64,000 nt of DNA. Source: Utricularia gibba. Taxonomy: Eukaryota; Streptophyta; Magnoliopsida; Lamiales; Lentibulariaceae. Shown here one piece after another: positions 52,075 through 63,909 of the stretch. A model generated the notes under the pieces. The model did not search any database. It was not told the DNA's origin and saw only the letters and a program-made list of their open reading frames with translations. Numbering within the stretch: the first letter of the stretch is position 1; every line of letters starts with the position of its first letter. The DNA lies in NCBI GenBank assembly GCA_002189035.1, contig NEEC01000021.1, forward strand, positions 930,001 through 994,000. The letters are read 5' to 3'. The translations under genes and the position numbers were made by a program.

Positions 52075-53755
52075 TTATTTTCGGCAACAAGGACACCCCT
52101 CACGTTTACCATCAAGGCGACGGAGGAGCTTGCGAACTCTCCGAGCGCAGCCCTGGCGTACTTTGAGCATGATTGCTTTAGGGTTGGCGCACGACCCTCC
52201 ACCCTCAGGTTGCTTCTTGGCTTCGCCTCCCTTCTCCCCAGCGCAGGTCCCCGGTTTCGTTTCCGATCCGGCGCTCAGTATTCTTACTGTGTTTCCAGTT
52301 TTCCGATGGATGTAGTCGGCCACGCTTTCCGGCGAGATCGATCCTTTTACGGTGACCCGGGAGGTATCTGCCTCTATCTCAACGCTCTCGACTCCTGTTC
52401 ACAGCCACCCCATAACTATATATACACCTCTTGAGAAGAGTCATAAGTTCGATAAGCGAATCACTCCAAACCTGGGAGCCGTTTTATCCAATTCTTGATG
52501 TCTTCAGCACAGGCGTCGCAGTGCACGTCTGCCCCCAACACCATCGTCCTCACCATCTCACAAAGCTGCATTGACTTTGATTTTAATTTTAAATTTATTT
52601 TTTTGTAATATATTAAATCGAGTTTACTTTATTGTAAATATATTATAAAAATAAAAATAAATAATCTAATTTAATTTTTTTAATTATTTATAAAAAAATT
52701 TATTGAATCAAATTTTATAATTATTTTATATTAAAATTAAAAATTCAAATTCTACTATTAACTTTAAAAATTATTGAATATCTTCAATATTTGTATTAGA
52801 GATTAGAAAAATTATAATATTTATTTTTTTTATTTATCTTAAAAATACAATAATATCATAATATTAAATTATACATAAAACAGTTTTATAATATTAAATT
52901 CATTATATTTACACAATTTTAAAACTGATTCTATTTGGTATAATATGAAGTATAACTTAAAATTACAGACTCATAGTAAGATGCTCACGTATTTTTATAT
53001 TTATGTTGCACATTTTTTATTTTCTTATTTTTCATCATACAATGTTGAAAATTTTAGAAAAAATATGCTCAAAGTTTCTAGGAAATTTTGGAAATGTAAA
53101 AAATAGTATAATTTATTTCGAAAAAAAACTGATAACATTATAAAGGTTACTATAATACATTTAAAAACTCAAAAAATATTAAATTTCAATTAAAATTATT
53201 CTAAATATCCGAAATTTTGACGAAATTTCAATCTATGTATATTCAGTACACAAGAGATTAAAAAAAGAAAAAAATGGCAGCATGTTTTTCCGACATACCT
53301 CTTTTTTCTCCGGCGGCGGCAGTGGTTCTGGGATAGGCGAGATTAGCTCCACACAACGGTGGCTTTTTTTCTCGACTATCTCCACCACCTTCCTCGCGTC
53401 AACCTTGCAGCCTCTGACGACCACCGTGTCGGCGCCGCAATCCGTTATCACCTCCGCGACGCCTGTCATGCATAAAATGGAGTTCCATGAGGCGAAACTA
53501 CAGAACACAGTGATCAGTTTTGCGAGTTACCCGGAAGACGTTGCAGGCTTCTCCGGACTTTCCGAGAACACCTAACGCAGTGCAGGAAAACCCTGACGAC
53601 GACTTCGCTCTACCGAAAGCAAAGAAGCCGGTGAGCAAGAAAAGAGGGCAGAGAAGAAGCGACGACCAGCAGGAGTCAGACGGATACCTCCCCCATCCAG
53701 CAAAAGACGCCGGAGCACCGCAGGGTCGCCGGTACGGGTGCGTATCTTCCATCAT
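52075..53755 (-). CDS. Protein with two heavy-metal-associated (HMA) domains
   Basis: Five exons: 53755-53688, 53607-53531, 53462-53299, 52565-52472 and 52394-52075, 240 residues. Domain one is GSEVVVRVFLHCVRCSRKV then GVAEVITDCGADTVVVRG; domain two is VLGADVHCDACAEDIKNWIK then GVESVEIEADTSRVTVKG. Each has a CxxC pair (CVRC, CDAC), the usual site for Cu or Zn binding. A Pro-rich linker (PIPEPLPPPEKKE) separates them; the tail has extra cysteines (GCPCC). There is no CaaX prenylation box at the C-terminus (ends PCCRK), so it is not a typical HIPP. Likely a cytosolic metal chaperone or sequestering protein; role inferred. Exon 2 requires the acceptor TAGAG/C at 53608 to keep frame. Confidence 0.85.
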
Positions 53756-56299
53756 CCATGGCGGATTTATAGGTATTTTTTCTTTTCCTTTTTCTTTTTA
53801 TTAAAAAAAAAGTTAAAGCTACGTGGTTTTTACATAAATTTATACACAATTTTTTTTATTTAATACATGACTTGTAATGAAATATAAATGTATATCATAG
53901 TAACTTTCATTAATCTTATAATTTCACAAATATATTTACTTATTTAATTTTATTTATGCAATTAATTACCTAACTTTTATTAACTAAATAATAAATAATC
54001 ATGATTTAAGTAACTTATTTAGGAAATAATTTCATTTTTATACAAATTAATTCTATTCTACACTCTCAAATAAATTACAATGATTAATTTTAAATATTCA
54101 AAAACTAAAGATGTGAAATAATAATTGATGAGGAAGCTTTTTTAATAAAAAAATATATTACAATCATCTGTTTTTAGTGATCTATTTTGAAATATATTAT
54201 ACATTTTGTGCTTAATTTATATTTCATAAGAATTATAAATTATAAATTTATTTGATATGAAAGTTGAATTTTCACAATGATCATGAAATTTTTGTTTATC
54301 ATAATTTATTTTTCTCATATAATAATCCCCAAATGCGGTTGAAAGTGTTTTTTAATTTTGAAAGTAGGAAAATGGACAATGCTTGGGATTAGAGAATATT
54401 TTTTATGAATAAAATTTGAGAAAATGTAAAATTTATCCAATTTATATTACGCGTAAAATTGCACTTTTCAAAAATAATTTCGGATTATGCCATTCTTCAA
54501 CCATATGATATACAATTTTCAACTACTCTTATTATTTTTCTGCACAACCCTCAATGTGATATAATAAAGTTTTGTCATTAGTATAAAAGATATTAAAATG
54601 TGGCTATTGACAAAATCTGATATTACAAAACTCCTCATCCATTTACATTTTATTTATTTAATCTTTAGAATAAAGAAATTATATCTGCAAATTTACAATA
54701 AATTAAAGCAATATAGTAAGACGATATCATGAGAAAATTGTATAGTAAAATCTCAAGTTTTAATATTTTGGTAAACTTAATCCTCATTTTTTAAATATAA
54801 ATTACGTAATTGATTTCTATTAGTAAAATAAATCCCCAAAATTTCATGTATCTGCATTATTAATCACCAAACATAATTAGTTTCAACTTTCAAGTTTCAA
54901 CAATTTGTTGGGGATTAATTTTGTCAAATTTTTAAATAATTTGAAGACTAATAATGAGGATTGCAAATATTAAATTGGTGAATACAAAAATATTAGGAAT
55001 CAATTTTTTAAACATTAGGGACCAATTTTGTAATTATATTAAAAAAATGGAAACCAATTTTCTTAATGTTTTAAAACATTGGGAATAATATTAAAATGTG
55101 AGGGACATTATTGCAATTTTTTACAAATATTGGGGACCATTTACAAATGTGAGGGATTGTGGTTAGTTTGGGATCCGGAAAGAATTCCGGGTCGGGTTCT
55201 GAACAAACCCCGGATCCATGTTTTTCTTTTTCGGAGCCCCAGAGTCATTATGCTATGAACATAGACGCTATATGAATTTAATTCATCAATGGCCAAGTGG
55301 AGGTACAACACAATGCAGTTTAGTATCTAGTCATGTGTTTAAAAAAAAATAAATGCTATTTAATTTAAAATTTCCTAGAGTTGAAAAAAGAAAGAAATAG
55401 CTGGTGCTAATAGTCAAATAAATTATTTATTTATTTAAAAAAGGACATGGAAGATGGTATAAATCTTGCTAATTTCTATGAATTTTAATTACTAGTAGGT
55501 ACCCAAGGAAATGCATTGTGGAAATTAAGGGGATATTTGATGGTCTACTATTATATTTTTTATAGTGCATTTAATAATTTATAATTATATTTAAATATTT
55601 TAAAAATTAATAATGTTGATTTAAAGGGATTGAATACAATCTAATAATGAATCAATTGGATCCATAGGTTTAAGTTATTTGAATTTAAATCAATGTTTTA
55701 AAAACGGGTTCGACCCATCATCCAAATTATAATGAATTGAATCCATTACCCATATGCTATAATATTTCAAAATTTCAAACTTTTTTCTTAATGTATTATA
55801 AATAGCATTGAATTCAAACCTAAAAAATCGTAAGATTTTAAAACATTGGTTTAAATAAACCTAAATGTGTAAGTATAAGAATACTTATATCCCTTCTTGG
55901 ATATACACATGCTCATATAGAAGGATATTATAGTATACCTATATAATAAGGGCTACAATTATTTAAATTCATCATAAATCGATTTCAAAAGTACATATCA
56001 AGCAAGGGCTAAGTGGTAAAATGGCATGCTCCAATTCACCCAGTCTATTTACCCTAAAAACTTGTGCTTCACATACTCCTATGATGTAAGGAGATCAAGG
56101 AGCAGCATCAGACATTTAATGTTAGAATCAGAGGTTATATCAAGGGCAGTCCTAAATGTCAATGCATGGGCTTATTAAATTCTCAAAATAAAACCTAAAT
56201 GTCAATGCATTGGCTAAACTGGTGTCTATAAATGCACACCAAACCCTAGAAACACACAGGTGCCATACCCTTTCTGTCTCCCATCTTCAGAGAGAAAGG
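53756..56299. other. Large AT-rich intergenic region
   Basis: About 2.5 kb, mostly A/T, without recognisable genes. 54780-55160 carries repeated phrases of the type TTGGGGA(C/T)..AATTTT and GTGAGGGA, which look like an old decayed repeat. The last 300 bp are the promoter of the downstream small peptide gene. Confidence 0.5.
56227..56233 (+). promoter_or_regulatory. TATA box candidate of the His/Pro-rich peptide gene
   Basis: TATAAAT about 73 bp before the ATG at 56300, in the right orientation and with a plausible leader between. Confidence 0.5.
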
Positions 56300-56619
56300 A
56301 TGAGGAGAGTTCAGAGCTTTCTGGTAATGGCGATGCTGGTTTTCCTTATCATCAGTACTGAGGCCGATGATGGGCCTGAGCATCCCGGGGGTCGCGGCCA
56401 TCATCGTCCTCCGTCAGCTCCCGCGCCGTCGCCGTGCGACCACCACCACCACGCTCCATCGCCGTCGCCCCGCGGGCCCCCCGTCCTGATCCTGACCACG
56501 GTCGTGATCATGATGGGAAACATCCGGGATCGCCGTGGCCCGCCCCCATCGCCGTGTCAATCCTTGACATCCTTCCAATCTGTCTGCGATGCTCATCAGT
56601 CGTCACTACTACTTACTAG
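56300..56619 (+). CDS. Small secreted His/Pro-rich peptide, frame probably slipped once
   Basis: I do not recognise a named family. The start Met at 56300 opens a strong signal peptide (QSFLVMAMLVFLIISTEA), followed by a Gly/His/Pro-rich region (DDGPEHPGGRGHHRPPSAPA, CDHHHHAPSPSPRGP). As written the frame then becomes hydrophobic (LILTTVVIMM) and runs on to 56731. The next frame instead continues the same composition (PDPDHGRDHDGKHPGSPWP) and stops at 56619. The switch is at a run of six C (56477-56482), and one more C would join them. I therefore favour a secreted peptide of about 106 residues that is His- and Pro-rich and may bind metal or wall components. Alternative: the longer 144-residue frame as written. 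Confidence 0.55.
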
Positions 56620-57601
56620 CAATAAACGACGACTGAGATGCGGAAGCAGAGTAGAAGTTCGCCGGCACGGTTCAGGCTGGTCTTCTCCGAGGAGGAAGTT
56701 GAAATTAGGGTTTCCTTCCTGTTTCTTGTAATCCTTCTTGGTACATGATCATGCTCAACTTTGCTGTGTTAGAATGAATAAGCTTGGTGTCTCTCTGCTA
56801 TGTTTTGTAAAATTATGTTTCGCCAAAAACACTTTTAAAAAAGAAGTTGGATCTCTGTAACTTCTTAAAAATTAGATTTTTCCTCTGTTTAGAATATAAG
56901 TCACTCGTATTTAATAATTAAATTATTCAGTTTGGAATAATTTTTGTTTGAGGAGAATCAATCTAAAAGCGATTTTGTTATTAAACACGAACGATTTCTA
57001 TTTTAAATTCTATTTGGAATTATTTTAGTTTGTGAATAAATATTTTATAAACTGTTTTGATACTAAATACAAACTATTTCTGTTTCAAAAAATTTAAAAA
57101 TTTAGAAATGTTTATCATTTTAAATTAATTGAAAAACATCAATTTCTAATTTTTCAAATGAATAATTTTATTATTCAATACAATTATTTTTGTATAAAAA
57201 AGAATAGAAATTTTGAAGCGTTTCTTATGCACATAATTTATAAAGCAACCCAAATTGGTTGGTGGTCTCAAATCTCATTTATCTTATATTTCTTATTTTC
57301 AAAATTAGAATTCAATTTAAATGAATAAAAATCAATTATTGTTTTTGTGCCATTTTTCCCTATGGATTGGTGGTCTCAAATCTCAAATCTCATTTATCCC
57401 TATGGATTGCCATATTAGGAGAAATTGCCATTTTTGTCCCCAAATCATGAAAATGCGCACAAAAGTCACATCAAATCGACTAATTCTATTTTCACCCCAA
57501 AATAACTTCAAAATTTCAATCAAGGGAGATATGACCCTGTGTGTAAATACTAATAAATGGCCTAAAACAGATTGTTTTTCTCCGCCGGGGAATCCAGAGA
57601 A
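56620..57601. other. Intergenic region with short local duplications
   Basis: AT-rich from about 56870. Near 57250-57410 the phrase TTGGTGGTCTCAAATCTCAT occurs twice and CCCTATGGATTG twice, in tandem. The last 200 bp are the likely promoter and leader of the RGP-like gene. Confidence 0.45.
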
Positions 57602-59140
57602 ATGTCTCCGTCGACGACTCCGCCGCTGAAGGATGATTTGGACATCGTCGTAACCTCTACAGGGAATGACGTCGATTTCCTCGAAATGTGGCGTCCTTTC
57701 TTCCAGCACTATCATCTAATCGTTGTTCACCACGGCGATTCCTCTAAGAAGGTCAACGTTCCTCAGGGATTCGATTACGAGCTCTTCAATCGGGATGACA
57801 TTAATCGGATGCTGGGATCTAAGGCCTCCTGCTTGTCCTTTAAAGATTCTTTCGCTGCCGCACGATGTTTCGGTTACCTCGTCTCGAAAAAGAAGTGCAT
57901 CTACACCATTGATAGAGATTGCTGCGTAAGCCTTCTCCTCGACCGTTTCTGGGCTTCTTTTTTCCCTTAGTTGATCGATCATTAATAGATAGGTTTTAAT
58001 TGATTTGAATGAAAAGCTCTGATCTGTGCTAAGTTGGCATTGTCCTTGCGTGTGACTTTTTGCTCATAATTCTAAGTAAAGATGATATTCTTGTTTTTTT
58101 TGTTCCATTTGGGCTGCCGATTTGATCGAAATGCAGGGGGTGGGGGGGGGGGAATGAGCTTCACTTTGTGGGATGCTGCTTGATCTGTTATTCTACTTGA
58201 AACAGGTCGCTAAGGATACGAATGGGAAATATATCAATGCTTTAGCGCAGCACATACAGAATTTGCTGACTCCATCCACGCCATTGTTTTTCAACACATT
58301 GTACGATCCCTATAGAGAAGGGGCTGATTTTGTGCGTGGTTATCCATTCAGCATGCGGGAGGGTGTACCCACTGCTGTTTCCCATGGTCTCTGTCTCTAT
58401 AATCAGCTCCCCACCAGGTTAACCAGACAGTGATCAACATCTTTGTTCGATGCAAGTGCGATGCCGCTTTTTTATTGTCCTACTTGACTTCTAGCACAGG
58501 TATGTGGATGCTGTTCTAACAATTCCAAAGGGAGCTCTTTTTCCCATGAGTGGGATGAACCTTGCCTTCAACAGAGATCTCATTGGTCCTGCGATGTACT
58601 CCCCACTGATCGGGGATGGAGAGTCTTTTGGAAGAGATGACGATATGTGGGCTGGCTTATGCACTAAGGTGACATACTTTATTCACTTTTGTGCATATGC
58701 TGACCCTGCTTCTGTCACCGGAAATGGGATGACGAATTGATTCTTAAAAATATGCTCATGCATCTGTAACATCCAAATGATGTAAGAAGAAACAACTATA
58801 TGCTTCAGTTCTTGAACCCGTTTCATTATCACAGGTTATTGCAGACCATTTGGGGCTGGGAGTGAAGACCGGGCTTCCATACGTTTACAGCAAATCTTCT
58901 GCCAACCCAAAGGAGGACAAACGCATGACCCCATGGCAAGACGACATTATCTCGTTTTTCCAGTGTGTTGTCCTCCCAAGAGAATGCATAACGGTGCAAA
59001 AATGCTACATTGAGTTGTCTAAGCTCGTCAAGGAGAAGCTCTCCTCAGTCGATCCCTACTTCTCAAAACTTGCCGATGCGATGGTTACATGGATTGAGGC
59101 CTGGGAAGAACTCAATCAACAGCCTACTCTTATATCCTAA
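57602..59140 (+). CDS. UDP-arabinopyranose mutase/RGP-like protein, divergent
   Basis: Related to reversibly glycosylated polypeptides, which interconvert UDP-arabinopyranose and UDP-arabinofuranose at the Golgi face to feed wall synthesis. Four exons: 57602-57925, 58206-58417, 58500-58668 and 58835-59140, 336 residues, a little short (usual about 350). Seen: [20 protein letters not shown], the sugar-nucleotide motif region [100 protein letters not shown] and a C-terminus [16 protein letters not shown]. Two oddities: the first DDD motif is D-R-D (residues 104-106), and the segment that normally links SHGLWLN to RNTRYVDAV is shortened by about 12 residues. It resembles RGP5 or another class-2 member and may lack mutase activity. 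Confidence 0.85.
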
Positions 59141-59512
59141 GATCAATGGATGGTGTAGAGTTAACTTGATTTTACACCCCAAGCCAATGTGGCGCTTGTG
59201 CTTTGCTAGTTTTATGTTCCAAGGTAATCAACTGATGATGCTATTCCGGTTGCATTGAACAGATCACGGTATATATGACTAACAGATTGTCTGCAAATCA
59301 TGAATCTTGTTTGAGACAAGGCTACTTGTGCAGAAGTAGAATCCATGATGAGATACAAAAGAGAAACAGCCTCCCTCTGAGGGAAACACAAACTTACGGT
59401 TGATTCAGCAAAAGATCATATCACATGAATGAGCAAAGCTCCAGTACCTTGTTTCTGCTTATTTCTTACTGTCCACCAAAGGTAATGTAGCAGACAGGGC
59501 ATGGCCCAACTC
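59141..59512. other. Convergent 3' region
   Basis: Between the RGP-like gene and the gamma-carbonic-anhydrase-like gene, tail to tail. Likely both 3' untranslated regions; no other feature. Confidence 0.4.
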
Positions 59513-61050
59513 TCACAAAGAAATCCCCAGAGATGATTTCAGCTTCTCGAGTTCGAGATACACTGTTGAATAGGGCAGAAACTCGGACATGTAGCTCTGG
59601 CAGAGGTCATTTATAGCAACAGCAAGTTTAGGGATCTCTAGAGTTTCCTCATGAGTCAGAGTCCTCACGAACTTTGCAGGATTTCCAGACCAGAGCTCGC
59701 CACTTGGTATTCTCCTTCCGGGAGGAACCACAGACCCTGCTTCAAGGATGGAATGTGTCTCAACCAATGAGCCCTCCATCAAGATGGAGTGCTGGCCGAT
59801 GATGCATTCAGGTTCGATGGTGCAGGATCGCAGAAGACAGTATGCACCCACGGTAACATATCGATCGATCAATGTCTCTGCTGGGAGACCTGGCAAACAT
59901 GCATAATGCATAAAAAAGAGATCAAACATCCTGGAATCCATACAAAATGTTCTAAAGAACAACCGAAACAACAGAGAAAATATGACCCTTTCTCAGGAAC
60001 GTTCTGTGGATTGAGCTTTGGTACTTGTGATAATGTTTCAAAGTACTGACGCTTGAGACATGAATAGATGACAAACATAACAAATTACAAAAGTTCATGA
60101 ATTAAAAACTAATGATCAGTCATGATCACCAACCGCATGAACTTGAACAATGCCACCCAAACTGCATGTTTGGGTTGCCTAAAAGCGAAATTGCAAACCC
60201 ATTATCCCTTTTTCAAACCTATAGCAATGGTAACATGTATCTACTAGAGGAATGCAAGATTTCCTACTCCAACTGCTTCTTATCTTCCCGTAACACATCA
60301 GCTAAAACCCCAAAATGACAGCATGGCCTGTTGAATTTGCAAATGATGGACCAAATGCATATCTAGTACATAAACCCTCAATTCACCCTTCAGTAATAAA
60401 GGCTGAAAAATGCAGCCTTCGCACGCCCATATACAAAAGCTCAAGTTCAAGCCCATATCTTTGTTATATTCAACGCTGCAACAGGTAAACATCAAGCTGA
60501 ACATCTATTTGTTTCCTAAAAGATCCAAATGATGTGCGAGCCCTACCCAATACTTCCAATACATGTGTTCTTTGGATTTCTACACTATGGAAAAAGTGGA
60601 TTCCCCAGTACACAAAAAGAGCCCCCAATACCACACCAAATCCTAAATCAATAACAACTTACCTGTAGGAGAGGACCAGGCAGCATGAACAACAGACCGC
60701 TCCTGGACACTGGAACAAAACCCAACAGAAATCTTGTTAAGATCGCCCCTCAAAACAGCGCCGTTCCACACCGAAGCACCATCGTACACCACAACTTGAC
60801 CGGCCAAAACCACATTGGGCGCGACATAAGCATCGACGGCGATCTTGGGGCACCACTGACCCAACGGAATGATCCTCCTCTGACCCCTATAATCCCATTT
60901 AACTCGATCCGCAGACTCTCTGATAACTGGGGCTATTGGGTGTTCCGGGCTCACGGCCAATTGCGCAGCTTCCGTCGAAAAGGCGCTACTCGGAGCTGCG
61001 CAGAGAGTCCTCGGAAGCAGCCTCCTCGAAATCCTCCCTAAAATCGACAT
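59513..61050 (-). CDS. Gamma-carbonic-anhydrase-like protein (mitochondrial complex I)
   Basis: Component of the plant-specific carbonic anhydrase domain of mitochondrial NADH dehydrogenase (complex I). Two exons, 61050-60663 and 59889-59513, 254 residues, normal length. N-terminal presequence (MSILGRISRRLLPRTLCAAP, Arg/Ser-rich) for mitochondria. Left-handed beta-helix follows: PKIAVDAYVAPNVVLAGQVV, YDGASVWNGAVLRGDLNKIS, ERSVVHAAWSSPTGLPAETL, DRYVTVGAYCLLRSCTIEPE, IGQHSILMEGSLVETHSILE, GRRIPSGELWSGNPAKFVRT. In VTVGAY the histidine found in the VTVGH motif of active gamma-CAs is alanine, which places it among the CA-like (CAL) subunits that lack full zinc ligation. Complete. Confidence 0.93.
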
Positions 61051-61628
61051 TTGCTTCCGATTGTATTCCCCTTCCTTGAAGACTTCTGGATTGTGGAAAC
61101 AAGCACCAAGAACACGCAGAAGTGGGATCAGTGCGCAAATTGCTAAGGCAACAGACTTTGCCAAAAATGGGCCTGGGCTTCATGATTACCGGCCCAAACA
61201 GCCCATTCAAAAAATGTAACAAAAACAATCGTCATTGTGAATCTAGTAATGTGCACATTGTTTTAAAATCCGGAATAATTAATAATTTTCTGAAATTTTA
61301 AATCATTAAATTTAAATAATATTATTTTTTTCTTCTGTATTTTCTGTTTTCTTATATAAAATTTATAGGTAAATTTTTTTTATTTTTCTTCTTTTCATTT
61401 TTTGCTTCCAAAGTTTCACGAAACATAGTATTAAATTTTTAAAGACTGGGCTTAAAAAAGATTAAATTTATTTTTTAAATTAAATGTAAACAGTTTTTTT
61501 ATTGATTATATACTTTTATACAGATAATAATAAAATAATACAACAAAAAATAAGTTAATATTTGAATACAATTAAATCCTACTTTTTTAACTATGTGAAA
61601 AGACCAAATACCCCATACGCTTCTAAGC
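61051..61628. other. Promoter of the gamma-CA-like gene and Nudix 3' region
   Basis: 61200-61600 is AT-rich; no gene or repeat recognised. Confidence 0.45.
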
Positions 61629-62527
61629 TCAACGTACTTGTGTCTGAACGAACGCATCAAGAGCTTCGATCATCCATGGATGCACGCATGCTTCTCTTGC
61701 TTCTTTGATCCGCATCTGCAAGACAGGCATCCATGTGTTCGACGTTATGCCTCAAAGATTCAAGATGCGAGTTGAAAACGATTGAAATCAAATCTGATGT
61801 TTCCATGTATTTACCCAAACTCGTTGCCGGACATTCTTCTCCGGCCAGTTATCGAGCTCCTCTTCCACGAGCAGCGTGAACATTGATCCCTTGTGAAGCG
61901 TCTCCTGGCTATTGCTTTTGAAAGTCCATTCTCCTAACTTCACCTGCATTAGTAAGCAGTATAACATGTTCGTCAGCAATGGCTCCATTTCTGCTGTTTT
62001 AGGAAGAGGGACAGGAGTTTTTACTGATACGAACCCCCAGTGATCCAACCACTCCGGCTTCCTCTAAGGTTTCTCTGGATGCAGCATGTTCAATGCCCTC
62101 ATCTAGTTCCCAGCCACCCTGAAAGCACAAGAACAGAAACTTCATTCCCTGATTCCATAATATTGGACCATGAAATTGCACAGATTCCAAATGGTTCCTT
62201 GCACAAATCTATGACTTGTACTCCAAATCTTATGTATGTGTTTACCTTAGGGAACATCAGCTTGGGGCTTTTCTGGGAGGTGACCAGAAGAACCTCCAAG
62301 TCTCCTTGCGCTTGAAGGGAAGAAGACACGCCCTCATTGATTCTCCTGTATGGAATACACCTGCAAAAGGAAAAGCACAAATCAACACAGGATTCGGGGG
62401 ATAAAGGTGAAGACAGCCACGAAAATGCATACCCAACAACCAACCGAACCCCCTTGCTGTATCTCTGCAAGCATCTACCGGAGCGAGGCGGGGAAGAGGC
62501 GAGATGCCTGATCTGAATAGACGCCAT
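61629..62527 (-). CDS. Nudix hydrolase, mitochondrial NUDT12/13/17/18-like
   Basis: Hydrolyses nucleoside-diphosphate-linked substrates; this subgroup includes diadenosine or inositol polyphosphate hydrolases. Five exons with consistent phase. N-terminal presequence (MASIQIRHLASSPPRSGRCL; a further in-frame Met lies at 62560), then VRLVVGCIPYRRINEG, LEVLLVTSQKSPKLMFPKGG, the Nudix box GGWELDEGIEHAASRETLEE continuing EAGV (GX5EX7REUXEEXGU pattern: G..E..RET.EEAG), GEWTFKS, LVEEELDNWPEKNVRQRVW, and the last exon MRIKEAREACVHPWMIEALD. Length about 185 residues is normal. Complete and undamaged. Confidence 0.9.
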
Positions 62528-63723
62528 TGAAATTGCACGCAAAACAGAATCTTTCTCCAAACCCAGAACTCCCTTCGTAACAATTTTTACAGTTTGACAA
62601 TCGAAATCGAATCTACAGGTTTGACGAGAATCAAGATTCCGGCTCCTCCCTCCTTAAGTAGAAAGGATTTCATCCCCGTAGCCGCCTCTTTCGTCAATAA
62701 AAGAAGACTCTCCAGCGTTGCGTTCCCTTCGCCGCGTAAGCTTCCCGGGAATAGCCACGAAGTTGCGGCTGTTCTAGATATCAAATAGAATAATCTATTT
62801 CAAATATAATTGAACCAAAACGGAATCGACGAAACAACGACGAACATTCGGTTATTGAAATTTAGAAAAGATAATAATTAAATTAATTAGAATTTATCAT
62901 ATATATTATTTTATAAATACATAAATTTAATCAGATAATTTCTAAATTCTCGAATTCATTTTAAATTTTAGTAAAATTTAATAAGGTAGTCTAGAAAACA
63001 TGTTATTTTATTTATTTTTTTTTTTACTTTTCACTCCATATTTGAAAATAGAAACCAGAGACTTTGAACACAGTATTTTTTGAAATAAATAAATAAATTC
63101 AATTATAATCATCTTCTAGAAAATAAGAAATCTATTTTTGATATTAAAAATTTTTGTTGTTCATCGGAAAATGACATTTTTAGTCTCAATCATCACATTT
63201 AATTTTCTTCATAAAACTCAAATTGAAGATAATTTTGCAAATACACATAATTTTAGTAATTTATAAAATAGTAATAAATTGAGAAAAACGAACGGTTCAA
63301 TCATAATTTATTTATTTATTTTTATCATGATGTAAAACACTAGTAGAGATTATCTCCATACTTTTTCCCATGCTTTTTTGAATGGATTGTAACAGCGCTG
63401 AAGGCGAAGGCAGAATGCTGGGGTTTGAGAAGACGCATCCAGAGGCACATGCCTGCTGCTGCAAAGCATGGACCATGTCTGGACGGGAAGTCCACGCAAG
63501 ACCATACTTTTGTCACTCAACAGTAGGATCATCCCCACCCAACCCTTGCTTCAATCCGGTAATAAAATCACATATTGAAATTCAATATCCGATAGATTAG
63601 ATGAAAACATGTGAAGTTTAAATTCATAATAAATATAAATCATATTAAAAAAGATTAAACTAAATCGAATATTAATAATTTATAATTTTTTATATACATT
63701 ATTATTTCAATTTCAAATTTTGA
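62528..63723. other. Intergenic region upstream of the Nudix gene
   Basis: 62528-62790 is balanced and likely carries the Nudix promoter and leader. 62830-63340 is AT-rich. 63380-63560 is a GC-richer island without a supported gene; a remnant exon on either strand is possible but not shown. Confidence 0.35.
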
Positions 63724-63909
63724 TGTGTTATTAGTTGTTCTTATTAGAACACATAACCCTATATCAAAAAATGAAAGTATCATAATTAAGTATATAAGAA
63801 TTTATAAATTATAATTAATCAATTAGATCTAATTTTTTCTATTATAATTCATGATTTTTTGTAATCTAATGATCGTTGAATACTGAATTTTAACAGTTCT
63901 AATAACACA
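63724..63909. mobile_element. Short inverted-repeat element, possible MITE
   Basis: TGTGTTATTAG at 63724-63734 is the perfect inverse of CTAATAACACA at 63899-63909. The 186 bp between are AT-rich and noncoding. No target-site duplication identified. Confidence 0.35.

Noticed and set aside
53756-56200. Possible retrotransposon in the large AT-rich gap
   Set aside because: No long terminal repeats, primer-binding site or polymerase motifs are visible; only decayed A/T-rich phrases.
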